Shown here in pieces: positions 9,954 to 22,521 of a stretch of DNA of 64,000 nucleotides. The stretch's first letter is position 1, and each line of letters begins with the position of its first letter. The DNA is from Linanthus parryae. Lineage: Eukaryota; Streptophyta; Magnoliopsida; Ericales; Polemoniaceae. The stretch spans positions 144,671,368-144,735,367 of the forward strand of contig JALGPY010000001.1 in the NCBI GenBank assembly GCA_023055425.1. The letters run 5' to 3'. The position numbers were made by a program, and so were the translations under genes. The notes beneath the pieces are model-generated. The model had not been told where the DNA came from and searched no databases. It saw only the letters and a list, made by a program, of their open reading frames with translations.

Positions 9954-12900
9954 CTAGAGCCAATCTGGCGCATCTCGTATGCCCATACTCCTAGTGTGCC
10001 CTTCATGCTTCCACTGCGTGAGAGGCTTTGTAAGCGGGTCTGACAGATTATCATCTGTACGAAACTTGCATATCCGAACGTCTCCTCTATCGATAATATC
10101 TCGAATCAGATGAAACTTCCTGAGCACGTGCTTGGACTTCTGGTGCGACCTGGGTTCCTTCGATTGCGCGATCGCCCTAGTGTTGTCACAGAACAACTCA
10201 AATGGATCCGCAATGCTAGGGACCACACCAAGTTCAGAAACAAACTTTCTGATCCAAACAGCTTCCTTTGCTGCGCCATTTGCAGCAATGTACTCAGCCT
10301 CTGTTGTAGAATCAGCTACCGTCTCTTGCTTGGAACTCTTCCAGCTCACCGCTGCTCCATTCAGGCAAAACACATATCCCGATTGTGATCTAAAGTCATC
10401 TCTGTCGGTTTGGAAGCTTGCATCAGTGTAACCCCTTACACGCAACTCTTCCTCACCGCCAAATATCAAGAAAGCATCCTTAGTTCTTCTCAAGTACTTT
10501 AGGATGTTCTTGACTGCAATCCAGTGACTCTCACCCGGATTGGATTGGTATCTGCTTGTCATACTCAAGGCATATGACACATCTGGTCTAGTACATAACA
10601 TGGCGTACATGATAGATCCTATGGCCGAGGCATAGGGGATTCTACTCATGCGTTCCTTCTCAATCTCATTGGAGGGACAACCACTCTTCGAAAGAGTGAT
10701 TCCATGTGACATGGGCAAGAATCCCTTCTTGGAATCTTGCATGTTGAACCGTTTCAACACCTTGTCAATATATGTACTTTGACTTAGGCCTAGCAACCTC
10801 TTAGATCTATCTCTATAGATCTTTATACCGAGTATATGGGCTGCTTCCCCTAAGTCCTTCATTGAGAAACACTTTCCTAGCCAATCTTTAACAGATTGCA
10901 GCATGGGAATGTCGTTTCCAATGAGTAGTATGTCATTCACATATAAGACCAGAAAAGCTATATAGCTCCCACTAACCTTCTTGTAGACACAAGACTCATC
11001 TTCGTTTCTGATGAAGCCAAACTCTTTAACCACTTCATCAAAACGTCGATTCCAACTCCTAGAAGCTTGCTTCAATCCATAAATGGATCGTTGCAGCTTA
11101 CAGACTTTGTTGGCTTGCTTTGGATCCTCAAAACCCTTCGGCTGTATCATATACACGTCCTCGAGGAGATTCCCATAAAGGAATGTTGTTTTGACATCCA
11201 TCTGCCAAATCTCATAGTCGTGGTATGCTGCAATCGCAAGTAGGATTCGGATGGATTTGGTCATAGCGACTGGTGAAAAGGTTTCATCATAGTCAATACC
11301 ATGAATCTGTCTGAATCCTTTAGCCACCAATCGGCCCTTATAGGTAATCACATTACCATCCATGTTGATCTTCTTCTTGAAGACCCACTTGCACCCTATG
11401 GGCCGCGCCCAATCGGGTGGTTCCACCAAAGTCCATACTTTGTTGGTATACATGGATTCCATCTCGGATCTCATGGCTTCCAGCCACTTCTGAGATTCTG
11501 GGCCACTCATGGCCTCCTCACAGGTAGTAGGCTCATCATCTATGAGCATCGTGTCACTGGAATTGGTTACGAGAAGTCCATACCTCTCGGGTTCCTGGCG
11601 CACTCTACTAGATCTACGAAGCTCTTGTGTTACCTGAACAGGTTGCTCCACAACTACTTGTGGTTCCTGTTCATGTTCCATAATCGGTTCAGTGATTTGT
11701 GGTTCTTGAACCTCTTCAAGTTCTACATTCCTCCCTCTTGCTTCTTTAGAGACAAATTCTCTTTCTAGAAACACGCTGGTCCGAGCAACAAACACTTTGT
11801 TCTCGGTTGGATTGTAGAAGTAGTAACCCTTAGTTTCCTTAGGGTACCCCACAAATTTACACTTATCCGATTTCGGCCCCAGCTTTTCTGATTGTAAACG
11901 TTTTACATAGACATCGCAGCCCCAAATCCTCATGAATGACAGTGTGGGACGCCTCCCACTCCACATCTCATATGCTGTCTTCATGACTGATTTAGATGGA
12001 ACACGGTTAATGGTGAAAGCTGCACTTAATAGAGCGTAGCCCCAAAATGATAATGGAAGATTGGTTTGACACATCATAGATCGAACCATATCCAATAGGG
12101 TTCGATTCCTCCTCTCGGACACGCCATTGTGGCGTTCCGGGTGGAGTGAGTTGGGACACGATCCCACACTCTCTAATATAGTCGTCAAACTCTTGACTCA
12201 AGTATTCTCCTCCACGATCCGATCATAGAGCCTTGATACTTTTGCCAAGTTGCTTCTCTACTTCATTCTTGAATTCTTTGAACACTTCAAATGATTCGGA
12301 TTTTGCCCTCATGAGGTACACAAATCCATATCTACTGTAATCATCAGTAAATGTAATGAAGTAGACATAACCACCGCTGGCAGGCGTGGCAAATGGCCCA
12401 CACACATCAGTATGTATGAGCGCCAATTGCTCACTAGTCCTTTCACCTTTCTTATTGAAAAGGGACTTTGTCATTTTTCCCAATAAACAAGCCTCACATG
12501 TCTCATATGATTTAAAATCAAATGAGTCTAGTAATCCGTCCTTATGGAGTCTAGATACACGTTTCTCATTTATGTGGCCTAAACGACAGTGCCATAAATA
12601 AGCAGGATTTAAATCATTTATTTTAATCCGCTTGGTATTATTGTTGTAGACATGATTGCTTAGATCAAGGACATAAAGTCCATTAAATAATTGCGCACTA
12701 AAATAGTGAATATTATTTAAATAAAAGGAACAACAATTGTTCTTTATTGAAATAATAAAACCATCCTTGTCCAAACAAGAAATAGAAATAATGTTTATGC
12801 TCATAGCAGGCACAAAATAGCAATTTTTTAATTCTAAAACTAATCCTGAAGGCAGAGATAGCTCGCACAAGCCTATGGCCAACGCAGCAACCTTTGATCC

Positions 12901-13896
12901 ATTCCCAACACGCAGATCTACCTCCCCTTTAGCCAATCTTCTACTTCTCTTTAGATCCTGCATATTTCGACAAATATGAGATCCACATCCAGTATCTAAT
13001 ACCCATGATGTAGAGAAAGTTAAATTGACATCTACAAAAATACCTGGTGGTGGTGGAATCACTATTCCAAGCCTCTTGTCCTCCAGATATTTTGGGCAGT
13101 TCCTCCTCCAGTGTCCAGGCTGACTGCAGTAGTGACACTCACCTTTAGTCACACATTTGGCAATGCCACCAACAGGCTTAAGGGCAGGTTCCTTGGACTT
13201 GGCAACTGACTTGCCTTTGCCCTTGGAGGAAGAGGCAAACCTTTTGCCCTTTCCTTTTTGTACCATCATTATGGCCTTGCCCTTACCCTTGTTGATGCTC
13301 TGTTCAGCCGTCTTCAACATAGTGAGTAAATCTGGCAGTGGTTTAACGATCTCGTTCATGTTATAGTTCATAATGAACTGTCCATAACTCTCGGGCAACG
13401 ATTGCAACACGAGATCGGTTGCCAAATCTTGGCCGACCGGGAACCCTAGTCGGGCGAGATTCTCCAAGTACCCGATCATTCGGAGTACATGGGGTCCCAC
13501 CGGGTTCCCTTCTTCCAGATGACACTTGAACAGTGCCTTAGAGACCTCATACCTCTCTACCCTCGCCTGCTCTTGGAAGAGCTGCTTTAGATGTTCAATC
13601 ATATCGACAGCATTCATGTTTTCGTGTTGCTTCTGAAGCTCAGAAGTCATGGTGCAAAGCATAAAGCAGGCCGCATCATTAGCGTCATCAACACTCTTTT
13701 GATACGCCTTTAGGGCAGCAGGTGTTTGGTTCTCTGGACCTTTTGGAACATGCTCCTCTATTGCGTACAGTTTCTTCTCTTGCTTGAGAACAATTCTCAA
13801 GTTTCTGTACCAATCAAGAAAGTTGGTTCCAGAGAGCTTGTCCTTCTCAAGGACAGATCGTAGGGAATGTTGCGAACTCGATGAGTTGTTTGCCAT
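9954..13896 (-). pseudogene. Gag-pol of the nested Copia, nearly intact but inactivated
   Basis: Starts at MANNSSSSQHS (ATG 13896; an in-frame ATG at 13926 is upstream). Domains in order: gag (SGTNFLDWYRNLRIVLKQEK), CCHC knuckle (CHYCSQPGHWRRNC), protease (WVLDTGCGSHIC), GAG-pre-integrase (LWHCRLGHINEKRV), integrase core, RT, and RNase H with a normal C-terminus (SDPLTKPLTQWK). Lesions: an in-frame TGA at 12223-12225 in the integrase; a frameshift near 12130, most simply a small deletion in a CACAA-repeat context; and the RT box reads YVND (Asn codon at 10935-10937) instead of YVDD, removing a metal-binding aspartate. The RT-RNase H part is otherwise open for 744 codons. Confidence 0.95.
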
Positions 13897-15559
13897 TTGG
13901 AATTCTACAAAAAGGAAAATACGCAAGTTTTAGTATTTGTGAATTTTTGACTATATTCAATAATGGCTAGTTTATCAAATATAGCTCCCACTATTTTTCT
14001 ACGGATTAATAACCCTCAAGACATTAATGCGGAAAATATCCTTATATTTTCTAGTGGGCCAAGATCCATCTTTCATCTCCTTATGAGCTTGCTTTGGCAA
14101 GTCACCCATAATTTGACTACTTTAGGTAGGAACAATTCCAATTGCATCACATATGCAACTCTTGGTTCAATTGGGCAAATAACTCCTTATTTATCCATCC
14201 ATATGGATAATCCCAATTGATTGCCTCTAGGTTTCTTAATCAAATTAATAGCCTAGTTGTGTTCAACCTCTTATCTAAACAATTGCACATTGTTACGTGC
14301 CATCGCATTCCATCATGATGAACCAAGTCGCCATGCTTTGGCACGCACGAACTTGATAAATAATGATGATAATGAGTGTTTAAATAACGAGAAGACAAGA
14401 ACACAATATTTGAATTTTGAGGGATTTTTGAATTCAATTTTAATTGTTTTGTTGATCAACATCAACTAATCTATCTATTTGAGTTTGGGCACAACTCCAA
14501 ATAATAGATCCGGGTTGTCTAATTATCTTATTATCCTAATTGCATGCATCATCCATACACCAACCACACAATAATAAGACAATAAAATAAACAACCACAA
14601 AACAGAAATTAAACGTGATGTGGATGTGGCCTTTTCTAGACTAAGATAATTCCAAGCCAATAGAATTATCTATGAACCCTAAAACAAACACATCTCCATG
14701 CATCTTGATCTTTTGGTCCATCCTTCATAGTCATGTGGCATGCTCCATGCTCCATCTTTTGTGGCTTCTTTGGCTTTGGGCTTCTTTTCTTCAATCTTGG
14801 CTAACAATATACTTTATCTAGCACTAGCTAACTTCTATACTAAATAAAATAAATCTCACAAGTTGAGAAAAAAAATGGCACGCAGGCCATAAAACCCCAA
14901 TTAATTATTACAATTAATTGATCAGCTCGCAGGCCGTAAAACCAAACCACAAAATTAAACATCCACATCAAACCACATCCTAAGGCCATATCCAATAACC
15001 ATGCGATTTGCACATAAACATTTAAAATCCAATTTTAACGCGCTTGGTCAATTTTAATTGATTTTAGGATTTCTAGGGTTAAAACGGTCCATGGGCCCAA
15101 CAATCAAATTGCCCGGGCCCAACAAGATGAACCACGAGGCCCTAGGGCCGGGCCGGCCCAAAACCCACAAGCCTAGGCCGCGGGTTAGGGCCGCCCGGCC
15201 CCTAGGGCGGCCAAGCTTGGGAGGCAAGCAAGGGGGGCGGTCCCTAGGGGGGCCGAACCTCCTTATGGGAGTTGTTTCCAAAACAACTCCCTTGCTTGGT
15301 GCCCAAGTTTGGTCTTTTTCCTTGTTTTGGAAGAACTCCTTCTTCCCCAAGGATGCCCAAACCCTAGATCTAAGATCCTAAAATTTCTCAAACTCACCAA
15401 TTCATGCATCCAATGCAAAAATTGGATCTTGTTATGATTAATTATTGACAAATTGCATCCCATGCTTGATTTGTCTTGTTTTACGCGATAAACAATCAAA
15501 TTAAGGTGTAAAACAACTAAAACGTAACACATAAACCACGTTTATGCTCTACGACCTGT
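13897..15559 (-). other. Untranslated leader of the nested Copia
   Basis: About 1.66 kb between PBS and gag. It contains an AT-rich palindrome flanked by two GCAGGCC(G/A)TAAAA boxes (14881-14942) that is also kept in the truncated relative at 26630-26685, and a GC-rich block (15090-15260) of GGGCC/CCTAGG-type words. Open frames here (for example 15058-15381) are compositional and not supported. Confidence 0.8.
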
Positions 15560-15572
15560 GGCTCTGATACCA
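15560..15572 (-). other. Primer binding site, tRNA-iMet type
   Basis: The minus strand reads TGGTATCAGAGCC one base after the 5' LTR, the usual Copia PBS complementary to the 3' end of initiator-Met tRNA. Confidence 0.92.
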
Positions 15573-15573
15573 C

Positions 15574-17001
15574 TGTAGGGTTTTGATTCATGGATGCGCA
15601 ACGGAAACACAAACAATCATAAAACCATGCAAAACCCTCCAAGGATCACAAGTCAAGAGACATAACGATGGTAAGGGTAAGAAATCAATAACACACCTTA
15701 GGGTTCTTCTTTGATGACTTCAAACGCGAATTGTGCCACGTTCTCTATGGTTGATCCACGCCTAGAGTTGATCCTAGAATCTCCCAAGTCCTTGGTGCTA
15801 GCCCGGAAGAGGAAGAGGAAGAAGAATCACGCAAAACGAGACCCAAGGAGGGTCTCGGCCTCCTTGTGGCCGACGGGGACGGGCGGCGGCAAAGGGGCGG
15901 TCGGCTCCCTTTGTTGCTTGCTCTCTCTCCTTTTTTTCTCTCCCACTCCTTTTTATGTTCAATAATGAGCATAAGTTATATGGGAAGGAAGGAAGGAAGG
16001 AACGTCCTTTATATAGTCCAACAACTCCTTGCCAACTACCTAAAGGACTTATTCTAGTCTTACTAGAATTCAATTTAGTCCCTTCCAAATTAGTCCCTAC
16101 TAAGTTTGCAAGGTTTTGCAAAGTGATCCTTCTAATTAATTAATCCAATTAATTAATTCCCAAATCTAGTTCAACTCTATATAGCGTGTGACCCCATAGG
16201 TTCTATCTAGTTGGTAGCAACTATTTGCTAATATGGAGCGGTCTCTAGCAAAACATCCATTCTAGCCAACTAATAGAATAGTCATCTTGACAACCTTTGC
16301 ACAAGTAATTGTCTCATCCCTTTGTCTCTATATCCGGATTGGACAAGAGACATACAAGTCACACTCGTATATCCAATCCATAGTTTCTCGATCCATGGGA
16401 ATAGCCTTATTCGTGCAAATAACATCAATATCCCATATTGATTTATTTGAGTCTGGCCAGACATTCTATAAGCACTATCCCTCGAGTGGCCTAGGATATT
16501 TGCTCCCGTTATGTGGGAGGGACAAATTCTATCTACGTCCACTACGATCTCTAAGCTTGCTTCTTATTGTATCCAGTACACGCCTTTATAACTACCCAGT
16601 TACGGTGTAGCGTTTAACGCTACCAAAATCACAATAATCCACAACTAGAATATCTAGTGACTTCAAGCCTAAGGATGACAATACCATTGCACCGCGAGAA
16701 GCGCTTGTGACTCAACATAACGTGTATGTAGCCTTCTCGGAGATGGGTCAATCCAGTGCAACATTCCCTAATGTACATCTATGTGTTGGATCGTGATATC
16801 TCCATATCAATCCAACCCCATACTAGTCTATAGATGATTGTCCTATTAATCATTATACTTGACTAGGGATATTTAAGATAAACAACACAATTGTAAATCT
16901 AAGGACTTCATTATATTAAATATCCAATAAATAATAAATGAATTTCTAGCCACAAATAATTCATACTAAACTAGATTGCCTCTAGGGCATCTATTCCAAC
17001 A
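15574..17001 (-). repeat. 5' LTR of the nested Copia
   Basis: Direct copy of 8510-9939 with about 1.5% substitutions plus small indels (one in a GGAA run). Confidence 0.96.
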
Positions 17002-17006
17002 ATATT

Positions 17007-20000
17007 GTCCGGGGGAACAATATTCCATGTCGAAGAGGCATTATACTCTAGCAAATCTATGCTGAGTTTTAAAGATATCCGCAAAAATGGGTACCACATT
17101 GAAACTCTTAATTAGAATGAGGTGGAGTACATGTGTATTACATCCACAGTTTTAGACAAAAAATATGTATTAGAAAAAGTTCCTGCTTTATCATCTGGAT
17201 TATATCATACAATTATACATGCAGTTGAAGTCAATGTCGCCATAAAACAAAAAGATCCCACAACTTTTATGCTTTGGCATAATAGGCTTGGGCACCCCGG
17301 CGCAATTATGATTCGAAGAATCATTGAGAACTCAAGCGGGCATCCACTAAAAGATAAAAAGATTCTTTTGCCAAAAGAATATCCATGCACCGCTTGTTCT
17401 CAAGGAAAATACATTGCTAGACCATCACCCATGAAAGTTAGTATTGAATCTCCTAAGTTCTTGGAACGCATTCAAGGAAATATTTGTGGACCCATCAATC
17501 CTCCTAGTGGTCCCTTTTACTACTTCATGGTACTACTTGATGCCTCTACAAGATGGTCGCATATATACCTATTATCATCTCGAAATATGGCATTTGCTCG
17601 CCTTTTAGGAATGATTATAAGGCTTAGAGCACATTTCCCTGATCATCCCATAAAATCTATTCGTCTTGATAATGCTGGTGAATTTACATCGCAATCATTT
17701 GATGACTATTGCATGTCAGTTGGGATACAGGTTGAGCACCCAATCGCGCATGTACACACTCAAAATGGTTTAGCAGAATCTTTTATTAAAAGAATTCAAT
17801 TAATAGCTAAACCATTGTTGGTGAAAACTAATTTACCCATTTCTACTTCGGGACATGTTGTTTTACATGCCGCTGCATTGATACGTTTACGCCCCACTAC
17901 GTATCTTAAATATTCTCCCCAACAACTTGTGCTTGTCCAACCTCCAAATATATCTCATTTATGTGTTTTTGCGTGCGCTGTGCATGTTCCTATTGCACCC
18001 CCACAACGTAACAAGATGGGTCCCCAACGTAGACTTGGCATTTATGTTGGGTTTGATTCTCCATCTATTATTAGATATTTGGAACCCTTAACTGGGGATT
18101 TATTCCAAGCTCGTTTTGCAGATTGTCACTTTGACGAATCGATCTTCCCAAAATTAGGGGGAGACATGTCGCATCCTGAAGCTCGACAATTAATTTCTTG
18201 GAATTCTCATTTGATAACACACTTGGATTACCGAACTAGCCAGTGTGAATTCGAAGTGCAGAGAATCCTTAAATTGCAAAGCATAGCTAACGAAATGCAT
18301 GATGCATTCGTTGATACAAGCAAAGTTATAAAATCGCATATACCGGCTGCGAATTTTTCAGCACGAATTGATGTCGCTGTAGGACAAAATGCGAGTATAC
18401 AAGCAAATGAATCTAGTGCACGCCAAAAGCGTGGCAGATCTGTTGGCTCAAAAGATTTGGTTCCTAGAAAAAGGAAGACAAATCAGGCAACTGTGTTGAA
18501 TCTTAAAGATTCCACAAAGACAATTGATGATCCCATTAAAATTGGTGATCCGATCCCTAAAATGATTGATCTAAATTGAGCCCCTGAAGAGGGCGATATG
18601 GTACCAGAAAATCAAGAGATCTCGATCAATTATATATATTCCGGAAAAATATGGGATCGAAATAGTGTTGTCATTGATGACACATTTGTCTTTAACGTTG
18701 CACTACATATAAGTGATGACGATCACGAACCACGATCAATTGAAGAATGCCGACGTCGTGATGATTGGCCAGAGTGGAAAGAGGCTATACAGGCTGAATT
18801 AAATTCACTAGAAAAACGTAAAGTGTTTGGACCAATAGTTCAAACACCTAATGACATAAAACCCATTGGATTTAAATGGGGTTTTGTGCGGAAACGAAAT
18901 GAGAAAAACGAGATTACAAGATACAAAGCTCGACTTGTAGCTCAAGGTTTCTCACAAAGACCAGACATTGATTATGAAGAAACATCTGTGATGGATGCAA
19001 CCACTTTCCGATTCATAATAAGTTTGGCAGCATCGGAAAGTTTATATATGCATTTGATGGATGTGGTTACAGCATATCTATATGGTTCACTTGATAGTGA
19101 CATATGTATGAAAGTCCCTGAAGGACTGAAACTGCCAAAAACAAACAAACCACGTACCGCTTATTCTATTAAGCTCCAAAGATCCTTGTATGCACTAAAA
19201 CAATCGGGACAAATGTGGTACAATCGCTTGAGCGAATACCTATTAAAATAAAGGTTTGTTAACAATACAATTTGTCCTTATATCTTCATAACGAAGTCCA
19301 CAAATGGATTTGTACTAGTGGCAGTTTACGTGGATGACTTGAATATTGTGGGAACTCATGAAGAGATTACCCAAACTGCAACTTACTTGAAAAAAGAATT
19401 TGAGATGAAGGATTTGGGAAAGACGAGATTTTGCCTCAGTCTACAAATTGAACACTTTCCTGAAGGAATTTTACTTCATCAATCAAATCATACTGAAAAA
19501 GTCCTTAAAAGATTTTGTATGGACAAATCACATCCACTAACCACCCCTATGGTGGTTAGGTCGCTTGATGTAAATAAATATCCTTTCCGTCCTCAAGAAG
19601 GTGACGAGGAGCCTCTTGGCCCTAAAGTGCCATATCTTAGTGCAATTGGTGCTTTGATGTTTTTGGCAAATTGCATAAGGCCAGATATTGCATTTTCTGT
19701 CAATCTTTTGGCTAGGTACAGTTCTAGGCATTGGAACGGTGTTAAACACATCATGCGATATCTACGTGCCACTACAGACTTGGGTCTTTTCTATCCTCGT
19801 GGATCAAATACCTCCCTCATTGGATATGCTGATGCTGGATACTTGTTGGACCCACATAAAGCAAGATCTCAAACAGGGTATGTTTTCACTTATGGAGGAA
19901 CTGCTATATCATGGAGATCGATGAAGCAAACTATGGTAGCAACATCATCAAACCACTTAGAGATTCTGGCGATCCATGAAGCTAGTCGAGAATGCGTGTG

Positions 20001-20430
20001 GCTAAAATCAGTAGTTCAACATGTCAAAGGGTCTTGTGGATTAAATTTCAAAAATGACAGTCCAACAGTGTTACATGAAGATAATGCAGCCTGCATTGCC
20101 CAACTCAAGGAGGCTTCATTAAATGTGATCAAACTAAACACATATCTCCAAAGTTCTTCTTTACTCATGAGCTTCAAAAGAAGGGGGTAGTTTCCATCCA
20201 GCAAGTGCGCTCAAGTGAAAATCCAGCAGGCTTATTCACAAAAGCACTACCAGCATCAACATTGAAGTTACATGTTCAAAAATGTGGGATGCGTCAACTA
20301 AAAGATCTTTACGTTAATGTATCTTATTATGAGGGGGAGACGTAGTTTTAGAGTTTGTACTCTTTTTCCTTAGTAGCGGTTTTTCCCATTGGGTTTTACG
20401 CGACAAGGTTTTAACGAGGCAGACTAGTAG
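17007..20430 (+). pseudogene. Outer Copia integrase, RT and RNase H, broken
   Basis: Resumes after the nested insertion. GAG-pre-integrase FMLWHNRLGHPG, integrase core (DASTRWSHIYLL, IRLDNAGEFTSQSFDDYC), RT (KARLVAQGFSQRPDIDYEET; active site YVDD at 19327-19338) and RNase H (GYADAGYLLDPHKARSQTGY). Stops in the otherwise continuous frame fall near 17113, at 18577-18579 and at 19249-19251, and a frameshift near 20135 shifts the final segment (FFTHELQKKG, then LFTKALPASTLK). Confidence 0.93.
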
Positions 20431-20448
20431 TGAATATTCAAGGGGGAG

Positions 20449-20623
20449 TGTTATGAAATAATACTAATTGATATAGTGAACATTCCCTAATATTGTAATA
20501 CCATACTTAGAAGATTATGATTGACTCCCACACTCTATATAAAGAGTGGTTTGGTAGAGAATAAAGATAGCTTTGATATTCCTCCATACTTTGTCTCAAT
20601 CTTTTCTCTCTCAGTTCATAACA
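20449..20623 (+). repeat. 3' LTR of the outer Copia
   Basis: Starts TGTTATGAAATAATAC after the polypurine tract and ends TTCATAACA before TSD TAATA. Differs from the 5' LTR by about six substitutions and a 2-bp indel. Confidence 0.95.
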
Positions 20624-20628
20624 TAATA

Positions 20629-22010
20629 TTTATTTTTGATAACTTACATTATCAGTATTTTCTCACATTTACTTCATTAACTTGACATACCTTTTTCAAT
20701 TAAGGAATGGGGTTGAAATTTATGTAATCACTGTTCGTGCATAACTTTTTGTAACTTGTCCTTACATTGTTAGCATTATTCGACAGAAGCATATCAATTG
20801 GATCAACTTAGAAAAATAAATCTGAATCCAGCACTGAGAACGTATTCTTCGTCTAGTTTTTTTTTTTTTTTTTTTTTCATTCTTCACAGGTTTAACCAAA
20901 ATATCTTAATATGTTTTCAAACCCGCCCATTTCATTGTACTAGATAAAAGTCGAATTTCAACAAAAACAAAACACGTATCTCAAATTATAAAAGACTGAT
21001 TTTTGCCTTCAACCCTACAAGAGTTCTGGCTTTGTAAATTGCTATATTCATTGTGAACCTGTGATAACAGCAAAATCAAATCCTGACAAAAGAGGAAGAG
21101 CTCTACATCCTGAGCAAATGGGGGACGAATAGATCAATGGGTTCGTTCCGATATTACACAATTTGGTTAACATGTACAAAACTAAACTCTTTTTGGAGTT
21201 GGTGAGGGCACTGGTGCACAGTTGGGTTAACCGGTGCCTGGGTATTTGTTAAAAGAAGTAATAAGAAAAAAAAAACAAAAACAAAAAAAAAATGCTTACA
21301 GATGGTGAGATGGGTGTTATTTCGGGTGCCTTGCTCCTCTTTTTTATTCATTTGATTCCTTGATAGCATGGTATTATATGTTATTTCATTCATTTGATTC
21401 CTTCACAAATGTGTATTCTTGGTAAAAAAAAAATATATGATTTATGCATTTTTTCAAAATTACCCGGGCACCTGTACTCCATCCTGGTGACCGGGTGTAT
21501 AAAAACTAAATAAATAACATTTCATCAGCCGGCAGTCGGTCACCGGAAATATACAACCACAACCACTTCATCCAAATATAGAGGAAGTTTAGGTTAGCCA
21601 TGAACCCTAAACCTCCTAATCCAAGCAGCCCCAATGTTGCTACTGATTAAACCAAACTTCTACTATAGAGTCAAAGGAAATGGATTTAAACAGCATCGAA
21701 TGAGAAATAAAGGGAAGAAAACCCACCGCCTCAATTGTTTCCCAAATCATTCCTAGATTGAAAATTGAATGTCAAGATAATGAAATAAATGCAACACAAT
21801 ACTGAAAACATAAAATTACCATAAACAAAGGATTACAAAATTAAATAGAATAAATGTGATAAATCGATGAGTGAGGATAAAAAGGTCAAGTAACTAAAAT
21901 ACGGTGTAACCATAAATAATAACCGTTGTAAGAATCAATTCCATATATATATATATATATATTGAGACGAAAAACTAGATCCCTCATATTGGGGGGACCT
22001 CCTTGCAAAA
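20629..22010. other. Intergenic, no gene recognised
   Basis: AT-rich with a T run (20859-20878), A-rich runs near 21266-21292 and a short (TA)n at 21943-21961. A 39-bp segment at 21711-21749 is identical to part of the LTR at 22215-22254. No protein or RNA gene recognised. Confidence 0.5.
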
Positions 22011-22379
22011 TGTTATGACAAACCACCTCATGAACAACGAACGAATAAAGAAGAACGCGAGATTTTACGTGGTTCGCTAGCAAAATATTCGCTAACTACC
22101 TCCACGGCGGAAATGCACCCTTTATCCACTTAAGAGGAACAATTACACTTTGTTTTGCATATCTAACTAGAGAACCAAAGAGATCCTTATATAGTTCTAG
22201 AGGTCACATGCGGTAAGGGAAGAAAACCCACCGCCTCAATTGTTTCCCAAATCAACTATGGAAACCAATTTCCTCCTTTGACTACAGTTCAAAAACCACC
22301 GACCCTTTATTTGTTTCCAAATTAAAACCCTTGCTGCCTTTGACTTAGTCAAGTCAATTCAAGGCACACCGCCTCAACA
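22011..22379 (-). repeat. 3' LTR of the deleted Copia
   Basis: The minus strand begins TGTTGAGGCGGTGTGCC and ends TTGTCATAACA, with TATA box CTATATAAGG at about 22190-22199. The region 22011-22220 is repeated at 24065-24275. Confidence 0.85.
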
Positions 22380-22521
22380 TATCTCCACCTTAACTTGAAT
22401 TCTCTCGTCAACAGCAGTTGCTCCTCTTCTCGTAAATAAAGCTACGTCTTCTCCGCACCCAATTGTCTCTCGTCACAGAGACTCACTGGACCCCCACCGG
22501 GTCCGACATGCCCCGAAGGGC

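Larger units (their letters stand above)
8510..17001 (-). mobile_element. Complete antisense Copia element nested in the outer Copia
   Basis: Two direct LTRs of 1430 and 1428 bp, 5-bp duplication ATATT (8505-8509 and 17002-17006), a PBS complementary to initiator-Met tRNA, a leader of about 1.7 kb, a gag-pol frame and a polypurine tract, all on the minus strand. By manual alignment I count about 21 substitutions plus three small indels between the LTRs (about 1.5%), mostly transitions, so it is younger than its host element. It is defective: an internal stop, a frameshift and a changed RT active site. Confidence 0.97.
3380..20623 (+). mobile_element. Copia LTR retrotransposon (outer element of a nest)
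   Basis: Bounded by 173- and 175-bp LTRs in direct orientation (TGTTATG...CA) and a 5-bp target duplication TAATA (3375-3379 and 20624-20628). A PBS-like stretch follows the 5' LTR (from 3553) and a polypurine tract AAGGGGGAG (20440-20448) precedes the 3' LTR. Order gag, protease, integrase, RT, RNase H is that of Copia; the very short LTRs and gag type resemble the Ale/Retrofit lineage (inference). Two later insertions, 4215-7687 and 8510-17001, account for most of its length. I count about six substitutions plus one small indel between the LTRs. The reading frames carry several stops and frameshifts, so the element is dead. Confidence 0.95.

Noticed and set aside
15058..15381. 107- and 98-codon frames on opposite strands
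   Set aside because: Caused by the stop-poor GC-rich leader of the nested Copia.
15560..15572. tRNA-like sequence next to LTRs (also 27371-27383)
   Set aside because: Only 13 bases complementary to the tRNA-iMet 3' end; it is a primer binding site, not a tRNA gene.
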